Shown: positions 1 to 11,287 of the stretch, in pieces | Position numbering within the stretch: the first letter of the stretch is position 1 | How the letters are laid out: the number at the start of each line of letters is the position of its first letter | Assembly: GCF_000178975.2 (NCBI RefSeq) | Contig: NC_015064.1 | Coordinates: 1,054,001 to 1,118,000, forward strand | Origin: Granulicella tundricola MP5ACTX9 | GTDB taxonomy: Bacteria; Acidobacteriota; Terriglobia; Terriglobales; Acidobacteriaceae | Direction: 5' to 3' | DNA: 64,000 nucleotides | The notes under the pieces: model-generated | The model's database searches: none | What the model was told of the DNA's origin: nothing | The model's input: the letters and a program-made list of their open reading frames with translations, nothing else | Made by a program: the position numbers and the translations under genes

Positions 1-1160
1 AGGTGCTTGCGTTCGATGCGCTGGACCTTGGGGTTGAGGATGAGGACGCGCTCGATGAGGTTGCGGAGCTCGCGGACGTTGCCGGGCCAGTGGTATTGCT
101 TGAGGGCCTGGAGGGCGTCGTCGGTCATTTCGACGCGGGGGCGGCCGTATTGTGCGCCGAACTCGGCCAGGAACTCCTTGACGAGGAGGGGCAGGTCTTC
201 CTTGCGGTCGCGGAGGGGCGGGACGAAGAAGGGGATGACGTTGAGGCGGTAGAAGAGGTCTTCACGGAAGTTGCCGCGGGATATCTCCTCTTCAAGGTCC
301 TTGTTGGTGGCGGCGATGACGCGGACGTCGACGTGGACGGGGTGTGAGGCGCCTACGGGGAGGAAGCGTTGCTCGTCGAGGGCACGGAGGACCTTGGCCT
401 GGGTTTTGAGGCTCATGTCGCCTACTTCGTCGAGGAAGAGGGTGCCTCCGTCGGCGCGCTCGAAGGTGCCGCGCTTCTCGTTGGGGGCGTTGGAGTTTTT
501 GTGGGGTGAGGCTCCGTTGCGATAGCCGAAGAGCTCGGTTTCAATGTAGTCCTCTGGGATGGCGGCGCAGTTGAGCTCGACGAAGGGGCGCTCCTTGCGG
601 AGGGATTCGGCGTGCATGGCTCGGCCGATGAGTTCTTTTCCTGTGCCGGACTCTCCGTAGATCAAGACTCGTCCGTTGGTGGGGGCCATGAGCTTGATCT
701 GCTGGCGCAGGGCCTTCATGGGGACGGATGCGCCGGTGACGGTGCTCTTGGCGGAGAGCTGGCGTGCGAACTCGGCGTTGTCCACGCGCATCTGGCGGGT
801 CTGCATGGCGTTCTTGAGGACCATGAGGGTTCGAGCGAGGGAGAGGGGCTTTTCGAGGAAGTCGTATGCGCCTAGTTTGGTGGCGCGGACTGCGGCTTCG
901 ATGGTGCCGTGGCCGCTGATGATGACGACTTCAGGGACGGAGGCGGAGTCCATGGTGCGGATCTCGCCGAGGGCTTCGAGACCGTCGCGGTCTGGGAGCC
1001 AGATGTCGAGGAGGACTACGTCGAAGACGGCGTCGCGGAGGAGGGTCATGGCTTCGCCGGCGGTGCCTGCGGACGTGACGAGGTAGCCCTCCTCTTCGAG
1101 GATGCTTTGGAGGGAGATGCGGATTTCGGCTTCGTCGTCGACGATCAATACATGGTTCAT
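1..1160 (-). CDS. NtrX-like response regulator with AAA+ domain, C-terminus off window
   Basis: Response regulator of the NtrC/NtrX group; 386 codons are visible and the gene runs off the left edge. The start is ATG at 1160, just downstream of a TCCTCC complement. An N-terminal receiver domain (LIVDDE near residue 5, phospho-acceptor Asp in LLDIWLPD near residue 55) is followed by an AAA+ domain with Walker A GESGTGKE and Walker B GGTLFLDE. The PGNVREL motif is at the end of the visible part. A C-terminal helix-turn-helix would lie outside the window. The GAFTGA loop that normally contacts sigma-54 is replaced by GASPHK, so sigma-54 activation is doubtful. It lies 60 nt downstream of an NtrY-like kinase, its presumed cognate sensor. 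The family is certain; the regulon cannot be told. Confidence 0.9.
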   Translation of the reverse strand, partial: MNHVLIVDDEAEIRISLQSILEEEGYLVTSAGTAGEAMTLLRDAVFDVVLLDIWLPDRDGLEALGEIRTMDSASVPEVVIISGHGTIEAAVRATKLGAYDFLEKPLSLARTLMVLKNAMQTRQMRVDNAEFARQLSAKSTVTGASVPMKALRQQIKLMAPTNGRVLIYGESGTGKELIGRAMHAESLRKERPFVELNCAAIPEDYIETELFGYRNGASPHKNSNAPNEKRGTFERADGGTLFLDEVGDMSLKTQAKVLRALDEQRFLPVGASHPVHVDVRVIAATNKDLEEEISRGNFREDLFYRLNVIPFFVPPLRDRKEDLPLLVKEFLAEFGAQYGRPRVEMTDDALQALKQYHWPGNVRELRNLIERVLILNPKVQRIERKH

Positions 1161-1220
1161 AGGAGGACAGTGGTGGTGCAGTGTTGGGGCAGTGATGGTT
1201 TAGTGGGAGGGCAGTAACGG

Positions 1221-3602
1221 CTAAGTGGTGGCGGTTAGGGTGGGTTGGTCGGCGGCTTCGGAGTCGGACATGCTGGCTGGTCTTAGCTCGACTATGAAGA
1301 TGGCTCCGGCGGGTTCGTGTTTTTCTGCTCGGATGGTGCCTTGATGTTCCTGGATGATTTTTGCGGCGATGGCCAAGCCTAAGCCGGTGCCGCGTTGCTT
1401 GGTGGAGAAGTAGGGGAGGAAGAGGCGCTCGCGCATCTCGTCCGTGAGGCCGGTGCCGGTGTCGGTGACGGTGAGCTCGATCATGCCGGAGTCGAGGAGG
1501 CTGGTGGTGAGGCGCATCTCGCGGAGGAGCGAGCCCTGCATGGCTTCTACGGCGTTGTCGATGAGGTTGCCGAGGGCGCGCTTCATGGCTTCGGGGTCGG
1601 CGAGGACGAGGGGAAGATCTTGTGCGAGTTTGAGGGTGAGGCGGATGTCCTGCATGCGGCCGGCGAAGAGGGCGAGGGAGTTTTCTACGATGGTGTTGAG
1701 GTCTGCGGGGCGGGGGGTTGCGGTGGGGAACTGGGCTAAGGCTGCGAACTGGTCTACCAGGCCGCGCATGGATTCGACCGAGGCTGAGATGACCTCGCTG
1801 CAACGACGGATGACGGCGATCGAAGGGGAGGTTGTGTTGGTTTCTTCGATGGTGGTTTCGAGGCGGTCGATGTGGCGGCCGATCTGCTCTGCGCTGAGGG
1901 AGATGGGGGTGAGGGGGTTCTTGATCTCGTGGGCTACGCGGCGGGCGACTTCTTTCCAGGCGCTTTGCTTCTGGGCGCGGAGGAGTTCGGTGGCGTTTTC
2001 GAGGACGATGACGTAACCGAGATGCTCGCGTGCGCCGGTGCGGTCTGCGCTGGTTTCGAGGAGGGCTACGGTGGCGAGTAGGTTGAGCGGACCGCTGGGG
2101 GAGGGCATCTCCATCTCGCCGGCGGCGGAGCCCATGCGGTGGCTGCGGCGCATGAGGCGGTCGAGCGATTCCATGAGGTCGGCGGGGAAGATCTCTTCGA
2201 TGGCGAGGCCGCGGAAGGGCTGCTGGCCGCCGGGGTCCATCATCTCGGTGAGGGCGCGGTTGGCGAGGACGATGCGGCGTTCTGCATCAATGGTGGCCAC
2301 GCCGTTGGGGATGGTCTGGAGCATGGTCTCGAGCTCGCTGCGACGGGCTTCAAGAGCGCTGTTGGCGGCGCTGAGGAGGGCGGTGGAGGCTTCAACCTGG
2401 GCGCGGCTGCCTTCGAGGTCCTGGGCCATGTGGTTGAAGCTGCGGACGAGGTCGCCTAGTTCTTCCGTGGCGATCTCCCGGACGCGGTGGCTGTAGTTTC
2501 CTGCGGCGATGAAGGCCATGGCGTCGGCGAGGGCTTCTACGGGCTTGGTGACCTGCTTGGAGAGATGAAGGGCCAGCCAGCTTGAGGCGAAGAGGGCGAG
2601 GCTGGTGATCATCAGCAGGAGAAGCATGTAGAGGTTGCGGACCTCTCGGCGGCTGCGGGCGAGACGCCAGTAGGCATCGGCTGCGGTGCGGAGGGAGGTC
2701 ATGTTGGCGGACATGCCGGCGGGGAGGGGGAGGCCTACGACTACTGTTACGGCGGAGCTGCCTTTTTTGATGACGGCGGCGGTGCCGAGGGAAAAGTCGG
2801 ACTCGCCGCTGGTGTACATGGGCTCGTCACTGCGTTGGGCGAGGGCAAGGATATCGGTGACGCGGGTGGGTTTGGGGACCGGACGGGCTGCGCCGGGGAC
2901 AGGCTCTGATGTGGGGGGCTCGTCGTCGAGTTGATCGGCGTTGGCGGGGTCTGGGAGCCAGTCCTTTGCGCCGGGCTGGGCGGAGCCTTTGGCGGGGAGG
3001 TGGAAGACGGAGATGGGGCGGCCGTCCTGGAAGACGATGGCGAAGCCGCCCTGGAGGGTGATCTGGTGCAGGCTGAGGAGCTTGGTGATGGAGGTACGGT
3101 TGGCGGGGTTGATCGGGAGGAGTTCAGGGAGGGCGGAGGCGATGGATTCGGCTTCGACGCGGGCGTTGGAGGCGGTGTACTGGGCGAGTTGGAGGGCCAT
3201 GCGGTTGGAGTTGTCGCGCATGGTGGTGACGGGTTGCGAGAACCAGCGCTCTACGGCGCGGTTCATCAGCAGGTAGCTGAAGGAGAACATGAAGGAGATG
3301 GGGACGAGTGAGACGAGGACCGCGCCCCAGAGCATGCGGGTGCGGAGACGGCTGCCCATGACGCGACTTTTCTGGTCTGCGTAGAGCTTGAGGACGTTGC
3401 GGACGAGCAGGAGTAGGACCGTAAGGAAGAGAAGGAAGGCGAGCGCGGAGAGGGCGGTATAGACGAAGATCTGCTCGGTTGTGGCGGGCTTGAGGAACTT
3501 GGGGTCCCAGGCGTTGAGGGTGACGAAGGCCGCAAAGAGCAAAAGGCCGCAAGCACCGAAGATGATGCTTGCGACCTTTCGTTGATGGGCGGTTGTGGTC
3601 AT
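1221..3602 (-). CDS. NtrY-like membrane sensor histidine kinase
   Basis: A 793-residue inner-membrane histidine kinase. The N-terminus carries about three hydrophobic segments (roughly residues 12-30, 45-68, 92-112). An extracytoplasmic stretch and a further membrane helix near 325-345 follow. A HAMP linker comes next, then a PAS domain (about 430-530), a HisKA domain with the phospho-His in RRVAHEIKNPLTP, and an HATPase domain with NLIDNAVEA, DTGTGL and GTGLGLAI. This order matches NtrY. It is followed after 60 nt on the same strand by an NtrX-like regulator, so the two are probably one operon. The signal sensed is unknown; NtrY/NtrX systems in other bacteria respond to nitrogen or redox state, but nothing here shows that. 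Confidence 0.93.
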   Translation of the reverse strand: MTTTAHQRKVASIIFGACGLLLFAAFVTLNAWDPKFLKPATTEQIFVYTALSALAFLLFLTVLLLLVRNVLKLYADQKSRVMGSRLRTRMLWGAVLVSLVPISFMFSFSYLLMNRAVERWFSQPVTTMRDNSNRMALQLAQYTASNARVEAESIASALPELLPINPANRTSITKLLSLHQITLQGGFAIVFQDGRPISVFHLPAKGSAQPGAKDWLPDPANADQLDDEPPTSEPVPGAARPVPKPTRVTDILALAQRSDEPMYTSGESDFSLGTAAVIKKGSSAVTVVVGLPLPAGMSANMTSLRTAADAYWRLARSRREVRNLYMLLLLMITSLALFASSWLALHLSKQVTKPVEALADAMAFIAAGNYSHRVREIATEELGDLVRSFNHMAQDLEGSRAQVEASTALLSAANSALEARRSELETMLQTIPNGVATIDAERRIVLANRALTEMMDPGGQQPFRGLAIEEIFPADLMESLDRLMRRSHRMGSAAGEMEMPSPSGPLNLLATVALLETSADRTGAREHLGYVIVLENATELLRAQKQSAWKEVARRVAHEIKNPLTPISLSAEQIGRHIDRLETTIEETNTTSPSIAVIRRCSEVISASVESMRGLVDQFAALAQFPTATPRPADLNTIVENSLALFAGRMQDIRLTLKLAQDLPLVLADPEAMKRALGNLIDNAVEAMQGSLLREMRLTTSLLDSGMIELTVTDTGTGLTDEMRERLFLPYFSTKQRGTGLGLAIAAKIIQEHQGTIRAEKHEPAGAIFIVELRPASMSDSEAADQPTLTATT

Positions 3603-3611
3603 AAGAACCTA

Positions 3612-3646
3612 ACGACAGGGCCTGGAGCCTAGGGACTAGAGCCTAA
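3612..3646. repeat. GGGCCTAG-type intergenic repeat, copy 1
   Basis: Internally repetitive GC-rich segment between the histidine kinase and ald genes, similar to 25032-25066. It may be a small dispersed repeat. Confidence 0.5.
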
Positions 3647-3650
3647 AAGA

Positions 3651-4769
3651 TTAGACCAGGCCGGCGATCTGCTTCCAGCCGCGGTTCTGGGCCGTGGCTA
3701 CGGCGCCGTAGGTGAGGGAACCGTTGTAGGTGTTGACGCCCTCTGCGATGCCTGCGTCTTCCTTGATGGCGGCCTGCGCTCCCATCTTGGCGAGCTTCAT
3801 GACATACGGGAAGGTGGCGTTGGTGAGGGCGAGGGTGGAGGTGTAGGGCACGGCTGCGGGCATGTTGGTGACGCAGTAGTGGACGACGCCGTCTACGACG
3901 AAACTGGGGTCGGTGTGGGTGGTGGGGCGTGCGGTTTCAATGCAGCCGCCCTGGTCGATGGCGACGTCTACGATGACGGCACCCTTCTTCATCTTGGAGA
4001 CCATGGCGCGGGTGACGATCTTGGGGGCTGCCGCGCCGGGGATGAGGACTCCGCCGATGACGAGATCCGCGGCACAGACGGCACGCTCGATGTTGTAGGA
4101 GTTGGAGGCGAGGGTGTGGAGACGGCCGGCGAAGATGTCGTCGAGCTCACGCAGGCGGTTGAGGTTCATGTCCACGATGGTGACGTGCGCGCCCATGCCA
4201 AGTGCGATCTTGGCTGCGTTTGTGCCGACGATGCCGCCGCCGATGATGCAGACGTTGCCGGGGGGCGTGCCGGGGACGCCGCCGAGGAGGACTCCGCGTC
4301 CGCCGTGCTCCTTTTCAAGGTAGGTTGCGCCGACCTGGACGCTCATGCGTCCGGCGACCTCGCTCATGGGGGTGAGGAGGGGTAGTCCGCCGGTGCGGTC
4401 GCGGACGGTCTCATAGGCGATGCCGGTGACCTTCTTTTCGAGGAGGGCGTCGGTGAGGGCAGTGAGCGGGGCGAGGTGAAGGTAGGTGAAGAGGACGAGG
4501 CCTTCGCGGAAGTTGCGATATTCGGACTCGACGGGCTCCTTGACCTTGACGACCATGTCGGCGAGACGCCAGACGTCATAGGCGGAGCCGACGATCTCTG
4601 CTCCGGCGGACTGGTATTCGTCGTCGGTGAAGGCGGAGAGGGCTCCGGCGTTGGTTTCAACGAGGATTTTGTGGCCCGCTTCTGCGAGCGCCTTGACGCC
4701 TGCAGGGGTTACGCCTACTCGGCTTTCATGATCCTTTACTTCCTTGGGTACACCAATGGTCATCGACAC
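3651..4769 (-). CDS. ald: alanine dehydrogenase
   Basis: Catalyses NAD-dependent oxidative deamination of L-alanine to pyruvate and ammonia, or the reverse. The 372-residue length is normal for the family. The N-terminus begins [15 protein letters not shown]. The substrate-site Lys and His lie in VKVKEP and TYLHLAP, and the Rossmann fold shows [13 protein letters not shown] near residue 175. The start is taken as GTG at 4769 because AGGAG lies six bases upstream; an in-frame ATG at 4763 would be too far from it. It is divergent from mreB, with about 200 bp between. It is read in the same direction as the NtrY/NtrX-like genes but is separated from them by 48 bp containing a GC-rich repeat. Confidence 0.96.
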   Translation of the reverse strand: MSMTIGVPKEVKDHESRVGVTPAGVKALAEAGHKILVETNAGALSAFTDDEYQSAGAEIVGSAYDVWRLADMVVKVKEPVESEYRNFREGLVLFTYLHLAPLTALTDALLEKKVTGIAYETVRDRTGGLPLLTPMSEVAGRMSVQVGATYLEKEHGGRGVLLGGVPGTPPGNVCIIGGGIVGTNAAKIALGMGAHVTIVDMNLNRLRELDDIFAGRLHTLASNSYNIERAVCAADLVIGGVLIPGAAAPKIVTRAMVSKMKKGAVIVDVAIDQGGCIETARPTTHTDPSFVVDGVVHYCVTNMPAAVPYTSTLALTNATFPYVMKLAKMGAQAAIKEDAGIAEGVNTYNGSLTYGAVATAQNRGWKQIAGLV

Positions 4770-4973
4770 GAAGATCTCCTGAACTGGAACCTTGACGCCG
4801 GAGCTATTGCCCTGCGTGGTTCAACTGACATAAACAGCATAGCTGATGGGGCTGGAGGGGCGATTCTGTAGGGGAGCGGCGAAAGCCGTACAATAGCAGT
4901 AGAAACTTTGCTGTAGAGCACTTTTCGAAACTTCTTACATCTTTAATTGACTCCAGGGAACGATTCCAGCCGA

Positions 4974-7270
<2,297 letters not shown>

Positions 7271-7332
7271 ACTTTTCCACTTGTTTGCCGACTCTCAGGC
7301 GAGCTCCAGAGCGTGTTAGGCTTACAACTTCT

Positions 7333-7947
7333 ATGGCCTTTGCTCCCTTTGAACCTGCTCCTCTGAATCATGCGTCGATGGCTGAGATTGCTGCGACGCT
7401 TGGAACCTTTCCTCCCCTTCGCATTCCGCGAGTCAACCAGTATCCGGCAGGGCTTTCGTACTGGAGCGTCACTGAGCATGCCCAGAAGAATGGCGGCTAT
7501 CCAGTGGCGGGCTGGAGCGTGGCCTGGAGTCCGGGGACGCTGATTTCCGCTAACGATCATTGCGTGTGGATGCGCGAGGATGGAACGCTGATCGACCTGA
7601 TGGCGGCTAGCCCGGGGATGCAGGGATTTACGACGTTCCTCATGCTTGGGGACCAGATGGCGGCGGATGTGGATCTGCGGTATCCGGTGGTGAAGCCTAA
7701 TTTCACGATCAAGTTGACGGACGCGCCTGAGCTGGTGGAGGCCGAGCGTCGCTATGAGCGCTGGCTTTCGTTGAATCTGAAGCTGCGGGAGATGCTGAAG
7801 AAGATGGGCTGGCAGTGGAATCCCGGGAGCGGGTGGTTCGGCGGGAACGAGTCAGTGGCCGCGGAGATGCTGGGGCAGCAGGTGTATGAGGCGCAGCGAT
7901 CCTTCCTGGAGCTGAACGATTCGATCTATGAGGCGCCCAAGGGGTAG
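7333..7947 (+). CDS. conserved hypothetical protein, 204 residues
   Basis: I do not recognise the family. The start is ATG 7333 (MAFAPFEPAPLNHA); the open frame extends to 7210 but overlaps the esterase gene. The protein is soluble, with no signal peptide or membrane segment, rich in Trp and Met in the middle (WSVAWSPGTL, CVWMREDG), with a charged helical C-terminal half (EAERRYERWLSLNLKLREML). It lies 62 bp after the esterase and ends at a strong bidirectional terminator shared with the convergent P450 gene. Confidence 0.7.
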   Translation: MAFAPFEPAPLNHASMAEIAATLGTFPPLRIPRVNQYPAGLSYWSVTEHAQKNGGYPVAGWSVAWSPGTLISANDHCVWMREDGTLIDLMAASPGMQGFTTFLMLGDQMAADVDLRYPVVKPNFTIKLTDAPELVEAERRYERWLSLNLKLREMLKKMGWQWNPGSGWFGGNESVAAEMLGQQVYEAQRSFLELNDSIYEAPKG

Positions 7948-7966
7948 TTGCCAAGTTCATCAAGAA

Positions 7967-8006
7967 GCAAAGAAAAAAGACCGCCGGTGCGGTCTTTTTT
8001 CTTTGC
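7967..8006. terminator. bidirectional Rho-independent terminator
   Basis: An almost perfect hairpin with an 18-base stem: GCAAAGAAAAAAGACCGC, a short loop, and its complement ending in TTTTTTCTTTGC. The A-tract on one side and T-tract on the other make it usable from both strands. It separates the hypothetical gene (+) from the convergent P450 gene (-). Confidence 0.9.
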
Positions 8007-8007
8007 T

Positions 8008-9381
8008 TCAGTGCGCGCGGGGCTCGACCAGGATGGGGACTTCCCTGGTGGGGCGGATGGTGAACTTGGGGGTGATGGGGACTGTTTGCTGGGTGGGGTC
8101 TGGGAGGGTGAGACGATGGTGCTGGAGGACGGTGGCTAGCATGAGGACGCCTTCAGTCCAGGCGAAGCCTTCTCCGATGCAGTAACGGGCTCCGCCGCCG
8201 AAGGGGAAGTAGGCGAATTTGGGGCGGGTGGCTTTGGCTTCGTCGGTGAAGCGGAGGGGGTCAAAGTGGGTGGGGTTGGGCCACCAGCGTTCGTCGTGGT
8301 GGACGACGAGTTGGGAGGCGATGAGGTGGGCGCCTTTGGGGATGAACTCGCCGGTGCGCATGGTGTAGTCCTGGGTGGCGGTGCGGGCTACGACCCAGGC
8401 GGGTGGGTAGAGACGCATGGACTCGGCGAAGAACATTTCGAGGGGCTTGAGGTTGGGGAAGTCGGCGGCTTCTGGTGGGCGGTCTCCGCAGACGTCCTTG
8501 ATGACTTCGGCTAAGTGCTGCTGATGAGTTGTGTGCTTGGCTGCTAGCCAGAGACAGAAGGTAAGGGCGTTGGCAGTGGTTTCGTGGCCGGCGAGGAGGA
8601 TGGTGAGGGCTTCGTCTCGGACCTGGCGATCGTTCATCTGGCCGGATTCGTCAGTGGCTTCCATGAGCATGCCGAGGAGGTCGTCGCCGAGGATGCCTGA
8701 GGCTCGGCGCTGGGCGATGATGCCGAAGATGAGGTCGTCGAGGGCTTTGAGGGCGCGCTTCATGCCGGGCATGGGGCCGATGGGGAAGCGCTCGAGGAAG
8801 GCTGCGCCGGGCAGGAGGGCGAAGGGGAGGTAGTCGTTGAAGGTGGCCATGGAATCGACGAAGGTCTGGATGCTGGCGTGGACATCCGAGCCGAGGAGGC
8901 AGCGGCTGGTGATGCGGAGGGTGAGGCGGACCATCTCGGCGTGGGCTTCTATCCCTCCTGAGGTGGGCCAGGCGGCGGTCATTTCCTGGGTGAGGCGGAC
9001 GATCTCGCGGCCGTAGCCGGCGATGCGGGTGCGATGGAAGGCGGGGGCGGCTAGGCGGCGCTGGCGGAGGTGCAAGGGCTCTTCGCTGGTGAGGAGGCCG
9101 TCGCCGAGGATGCCGCGGGCGCGGCGGAGGACGACGCCGCGGAGGTGATGGGGGGCGTCGCGGACGAGCATGTCTTCTATTCGTTTTGGATCATTGAATT
9201 GAAATTGGCGGAAGCCGTTGGGGGTGCGGAAGGAGACGACGTCGCCGAAATGGGCGGCGTTTTGCTTGTAGAAGGCGGGGGAGTCGATGGCGAAGAGGGA
9301 GCCGTCGAGGATTCGGCGGGGGACGGATGGGCCGGGGGGCCAGGGTTTGCGGGTTGGCGAAGCGGGATTTTCTGGTGCCAA
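8008..9381 (-). CDS. cytochrome P450
   Basis: Heme-thiolate monooxygenase of about 457 residues. Diagnostic motifs are present: I-helix AGHETTAN, K-helix ESMRLYPP and the heme-binding loop FPFGGGARYCIG with the axial Cys. The sequence has no membrane anchor and resembles soluble bacterial P450s of the CYP102/CYP4-like fatty-acid group, but the substrate is unknown. No ferredoxin or reductase gene is nearby. No ATG is available near the N-terminus; TTG 9381 (start of LAPENPASPTRKP) is the best guess. The same frame stays open far upstream across mreC, but that part is shadow. It is divergent from mreC. Confidence 0.9.
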   Translation of the reverse strand: MAPENPASPTRKPWPPGPSVPRRILDGSLFAIDSPAFYKQNAAHFGDVVSFRTPNGFRQFQFNDPKRIEDMLVRDAPHHLRGVVLRRARGILGDGLLTSEEPLHLRQRRLAAPAFHRTRIAGYGREIVRLTQEMTAAWPTSGGIEAHAEMVRLTLRITSRCLLGSDVHASIQTFVDSMATFNDYLPFALLPGAAFLERFPIGPMPGMKRALKALDDLIFGIIAQRRASGILGDDLLGMLMEATDESGQMNDRQVRDEALTILLAGHETTANALTFCLWLAAKHTTHQQHLAEVIKDVCGDRPPEAADFPNLKPLEMFFAESMRLYPPAWVVARTATQDYTMRTGEFIPKGAHLIASQLVVHHDERWWPNPTHFDPLRFTDEAKATRPKFAYFPFGGGARYCIGEGFAWTEGVLMLATVLQHHRLTLPDPTQQTVPITPKFTIRPTREVPILVEPRAH

Positions 9382-9468
9382 AGCGGTTTGCTTCCTCGCT
9401 ACCCCTTGCGGGGTTTGTTGGGTGTGTTTACACCCTGGTGTTAGTAGACGCGATAATGGGTAGACGCA

Positions 9469-10716
9469 ATGGAATCCTTTTTCTCCCGTTTCAAAAATCC
9501 GCTGGCCCTGATCGTGATCCTGCTGGTGCAGGCTGTCGCGCTGGGGGTGCAGATTCACAGGCCTACGGACCAGGCGAGCCCGGATGGGTCGCAGGTTCGG
9601 CTGCTGAGGCTTTGGGCGCTTTCGATTATGTCTCCGTTTGAGCGGGTCTCGACCGGGACGGGGCATGGGGTGCGTGGGGCGTGGTCGAACTATCTCGACC
9701 TGCGGCATGTGCGGCAGAATAACCAGGATCTGCGGCAGGAGATTGCGAACCTGCGGCTGCAGAGGGCAGCTCTGGCTGAGGATGCGCTCGAAGGGCAGAG
9801 GCTGCAATCGCTGCTGGGGTTTCAGCAGCATTATGTGTCGAAGACGGTGGCGGCGCAGGTGATCGGGACTTCGGGGACGGATCAGTCGCGGGTGCTGACG
9901 CTGGACAAGGGCGCACAGGACGGGCTGAAGCCGGATATGGCGGTGATCACGCCGGACGGGATCGTGGGCAAGCTGCGGGATGTGTTTCCGCATACGTCGC
10001 AGTTGCTGCTGGTAAGCGATCCGACGAGTGGGGCGGGAGTGATTCTGCAGGCGACGCGGATTCGGGCGATTCTGCATGGGAGTCCGCAGGGACGAATACA
10101 GATCAATAACCTGACGATCGATTCGCGGATCAAGCCGGGTGAGGTGGTGCTGACCTCGGGGGGCGACCAGGTGTTCCCGCGCGGGTTGCCGGTGGGGAAG
10201 GTTGAGTCGATGGTGCCGGACCCGGAGCATCAGCCGTATGCGCTGATCACGCTGAAGCCGGCGGCGAATCTGAACCAGTTGGAAGAGGTGCTGGTGATTA
10301 CGGGGATCTCGCCGACGCTGGGCGCACAGACGCAGGAGGAGCTTGCGGCTGAGGCTGCTGCCCGGGCGGCGGATACCAGCGCGGAACGGCTGCCGGGGTT
10401 GAAGGCGGATAAGCCGGAGGCCGATCCGACCAAGCCTGTGGACCCGAACGCTCCTGCGGAGAATGCGCCGCCTCCATCCGATAATGCTCCGGGGCTGGTG
10501 CCGAAGCCGAAGCCTGTGGTTCATGCGGACCGGTTTACGTATGGGTCGCCTGCGGCTGCGGCAGATCTGACGCCGGGAGCACCGAAGAGTGATGCTGTTC
10601 CGGTGCCTCATGAGACCGCGCCGAAGGCCGATGTGCCTGCGAAGCCCAAGGCTGCGCCGAAGAGCGATGCTGCCAAACCTGAGGCTCCCAAGCCGGAGCA
10701 GGAGATTCCACAGTAA
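9469..10716 (+). CDS. mreC: rod shape-determining protein MreC
   Basis: Periplasmic scaffold of the elongasome that couples MreB to PBP2. There is a single N-terminal membrane anchor (about residues 10-30). A coiled coil (about 80-125, rich in Leu, Arg and Gln) precedes the MreC beta-barrel domain with GIVGKLRDVFPHTSQLLLVSDP. At 415 residues it is longer than the usual 270-330 because of a C-terminal tail from about residue 295 rich in Pro, Ala and Lys, likely disordered. The stop codon overlaps the mreD start by one base, so mreC and mreD are translationally coupled. Confidence 0.95.
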   Translation: MESFFSRFKNPLALIVILLVQAVALGVQIHRPTDQASPDGSQVRLLRLWALSIMSPFERVSTGTGHGVRGAWSNYLDLRHVRQNNQDLRQEIANLRLQRAALAEDALEGQRLQSLLGFQQHYVSKTVAAQVIGTSGTDQSRVLTLDKGAQDGLKPDMAVITPDGIVGKLRDVFPHTSQLLLVSDPTSGAGVILQATRIRAILHGSPQGRIQINNLTIDSRIKPGEVVLTSGGDQVFPRGLPVGKVESMVPDPEHQPYALITLKPAANLNQLEEVLVITGISPTLGAQTQEELAAEAAARAADTSAERLPGLKADKPEADPTKPVDPNAPAENAPPPSDNAPGLVPKPKPVVHADRFTYGSPAAAADLTPGAPKSDAVPVPHETAPKADVPAKPKAAPKSDAAKPEAPKPEQEIPQ

Positions 10717-11240
10717 TGGCGACACGTTCCTATACCTCGCGGCGGGAGCTCGAGGAGTATCACTTCAGTCCGTTTGTGACGGTGCTGGCCCCGCTGGTGC
10801 TGATCTTTCTGCAGGCTTACCTGCCGAAGGTCTTTCCGCGGCTGCTGATCCTGGATCTGCCGCTGATTGCGGTGATCTTCTTTTCGGTTTCGCGGAGGAG
10901 TCCGATTGCGGGGAGTCTGACGGGGGCGGCGATCGGGTTGTTTCAGGATCTGCTGACACATCAGCCGATCGGCGTGAACGGGATGGCGAAGACGGTGATC
11001 GGGTATGCGGCTTCGAGCATCGGGGTGCAGGTGGATGTGGAGAACCTGACGACGCGCATCCTGATGAACTTTGCGTTCTCTCTGCTGCAGTCCGTGCTGC
11101 TGTTTTTGATCAACCGGAACCTGCTGGGAGTGCATGGGTACAAGACGCAGTGGGTGCATGAGTTGATCCGGGCGGGGATCAATACGGGCGTGGCGATTCC
11201 GCTGTTTCTTGTTTTGGACAGATTCAAACAGCATGAGTAA
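10716..11240 (+). CDS. mreD: rod shape-determining protein MreD
   Basis: Small polytopic inner-membrane protein of the elongasome, 174 residues with about five hydrophobic segments (for example VTVLAPLVLIFLQAYLP and LLILDLPLIAVIFF). The length and position between mreC and the PBP2 gene are typical. The start overlaps the mreC stop (TAATG). Confidence 0.93.
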   Translation: MATRSYTSRRELEEYHFSPFVTVLAPLVLIFLQAYLPKVFPRLLILDLPLIAVIFFSVSRRSPIAGSLTGAAIGLFQDLLTHQPIGVNGMAKTVIGYAASSIGVQVDVENLTTRILMNFAFSLLQSVLLFLINRNLLGVHGYKTQWVHELIRAGINTGVAIPLFLVLDRFKQHE

Positions 11241-11287
11241 TTCAGTGCGCTTTCAGGTGCATTGCTTCGTCTAAACTTTGATCAGTT

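Noticed and set aside
9382..10725. Upstream extension of the P450 frame to 905 codons
   Set aside because: The extension lies antisense to mreC and reads as Arg/Pro/His-rich shadow; the P450 domain starts near 9381.
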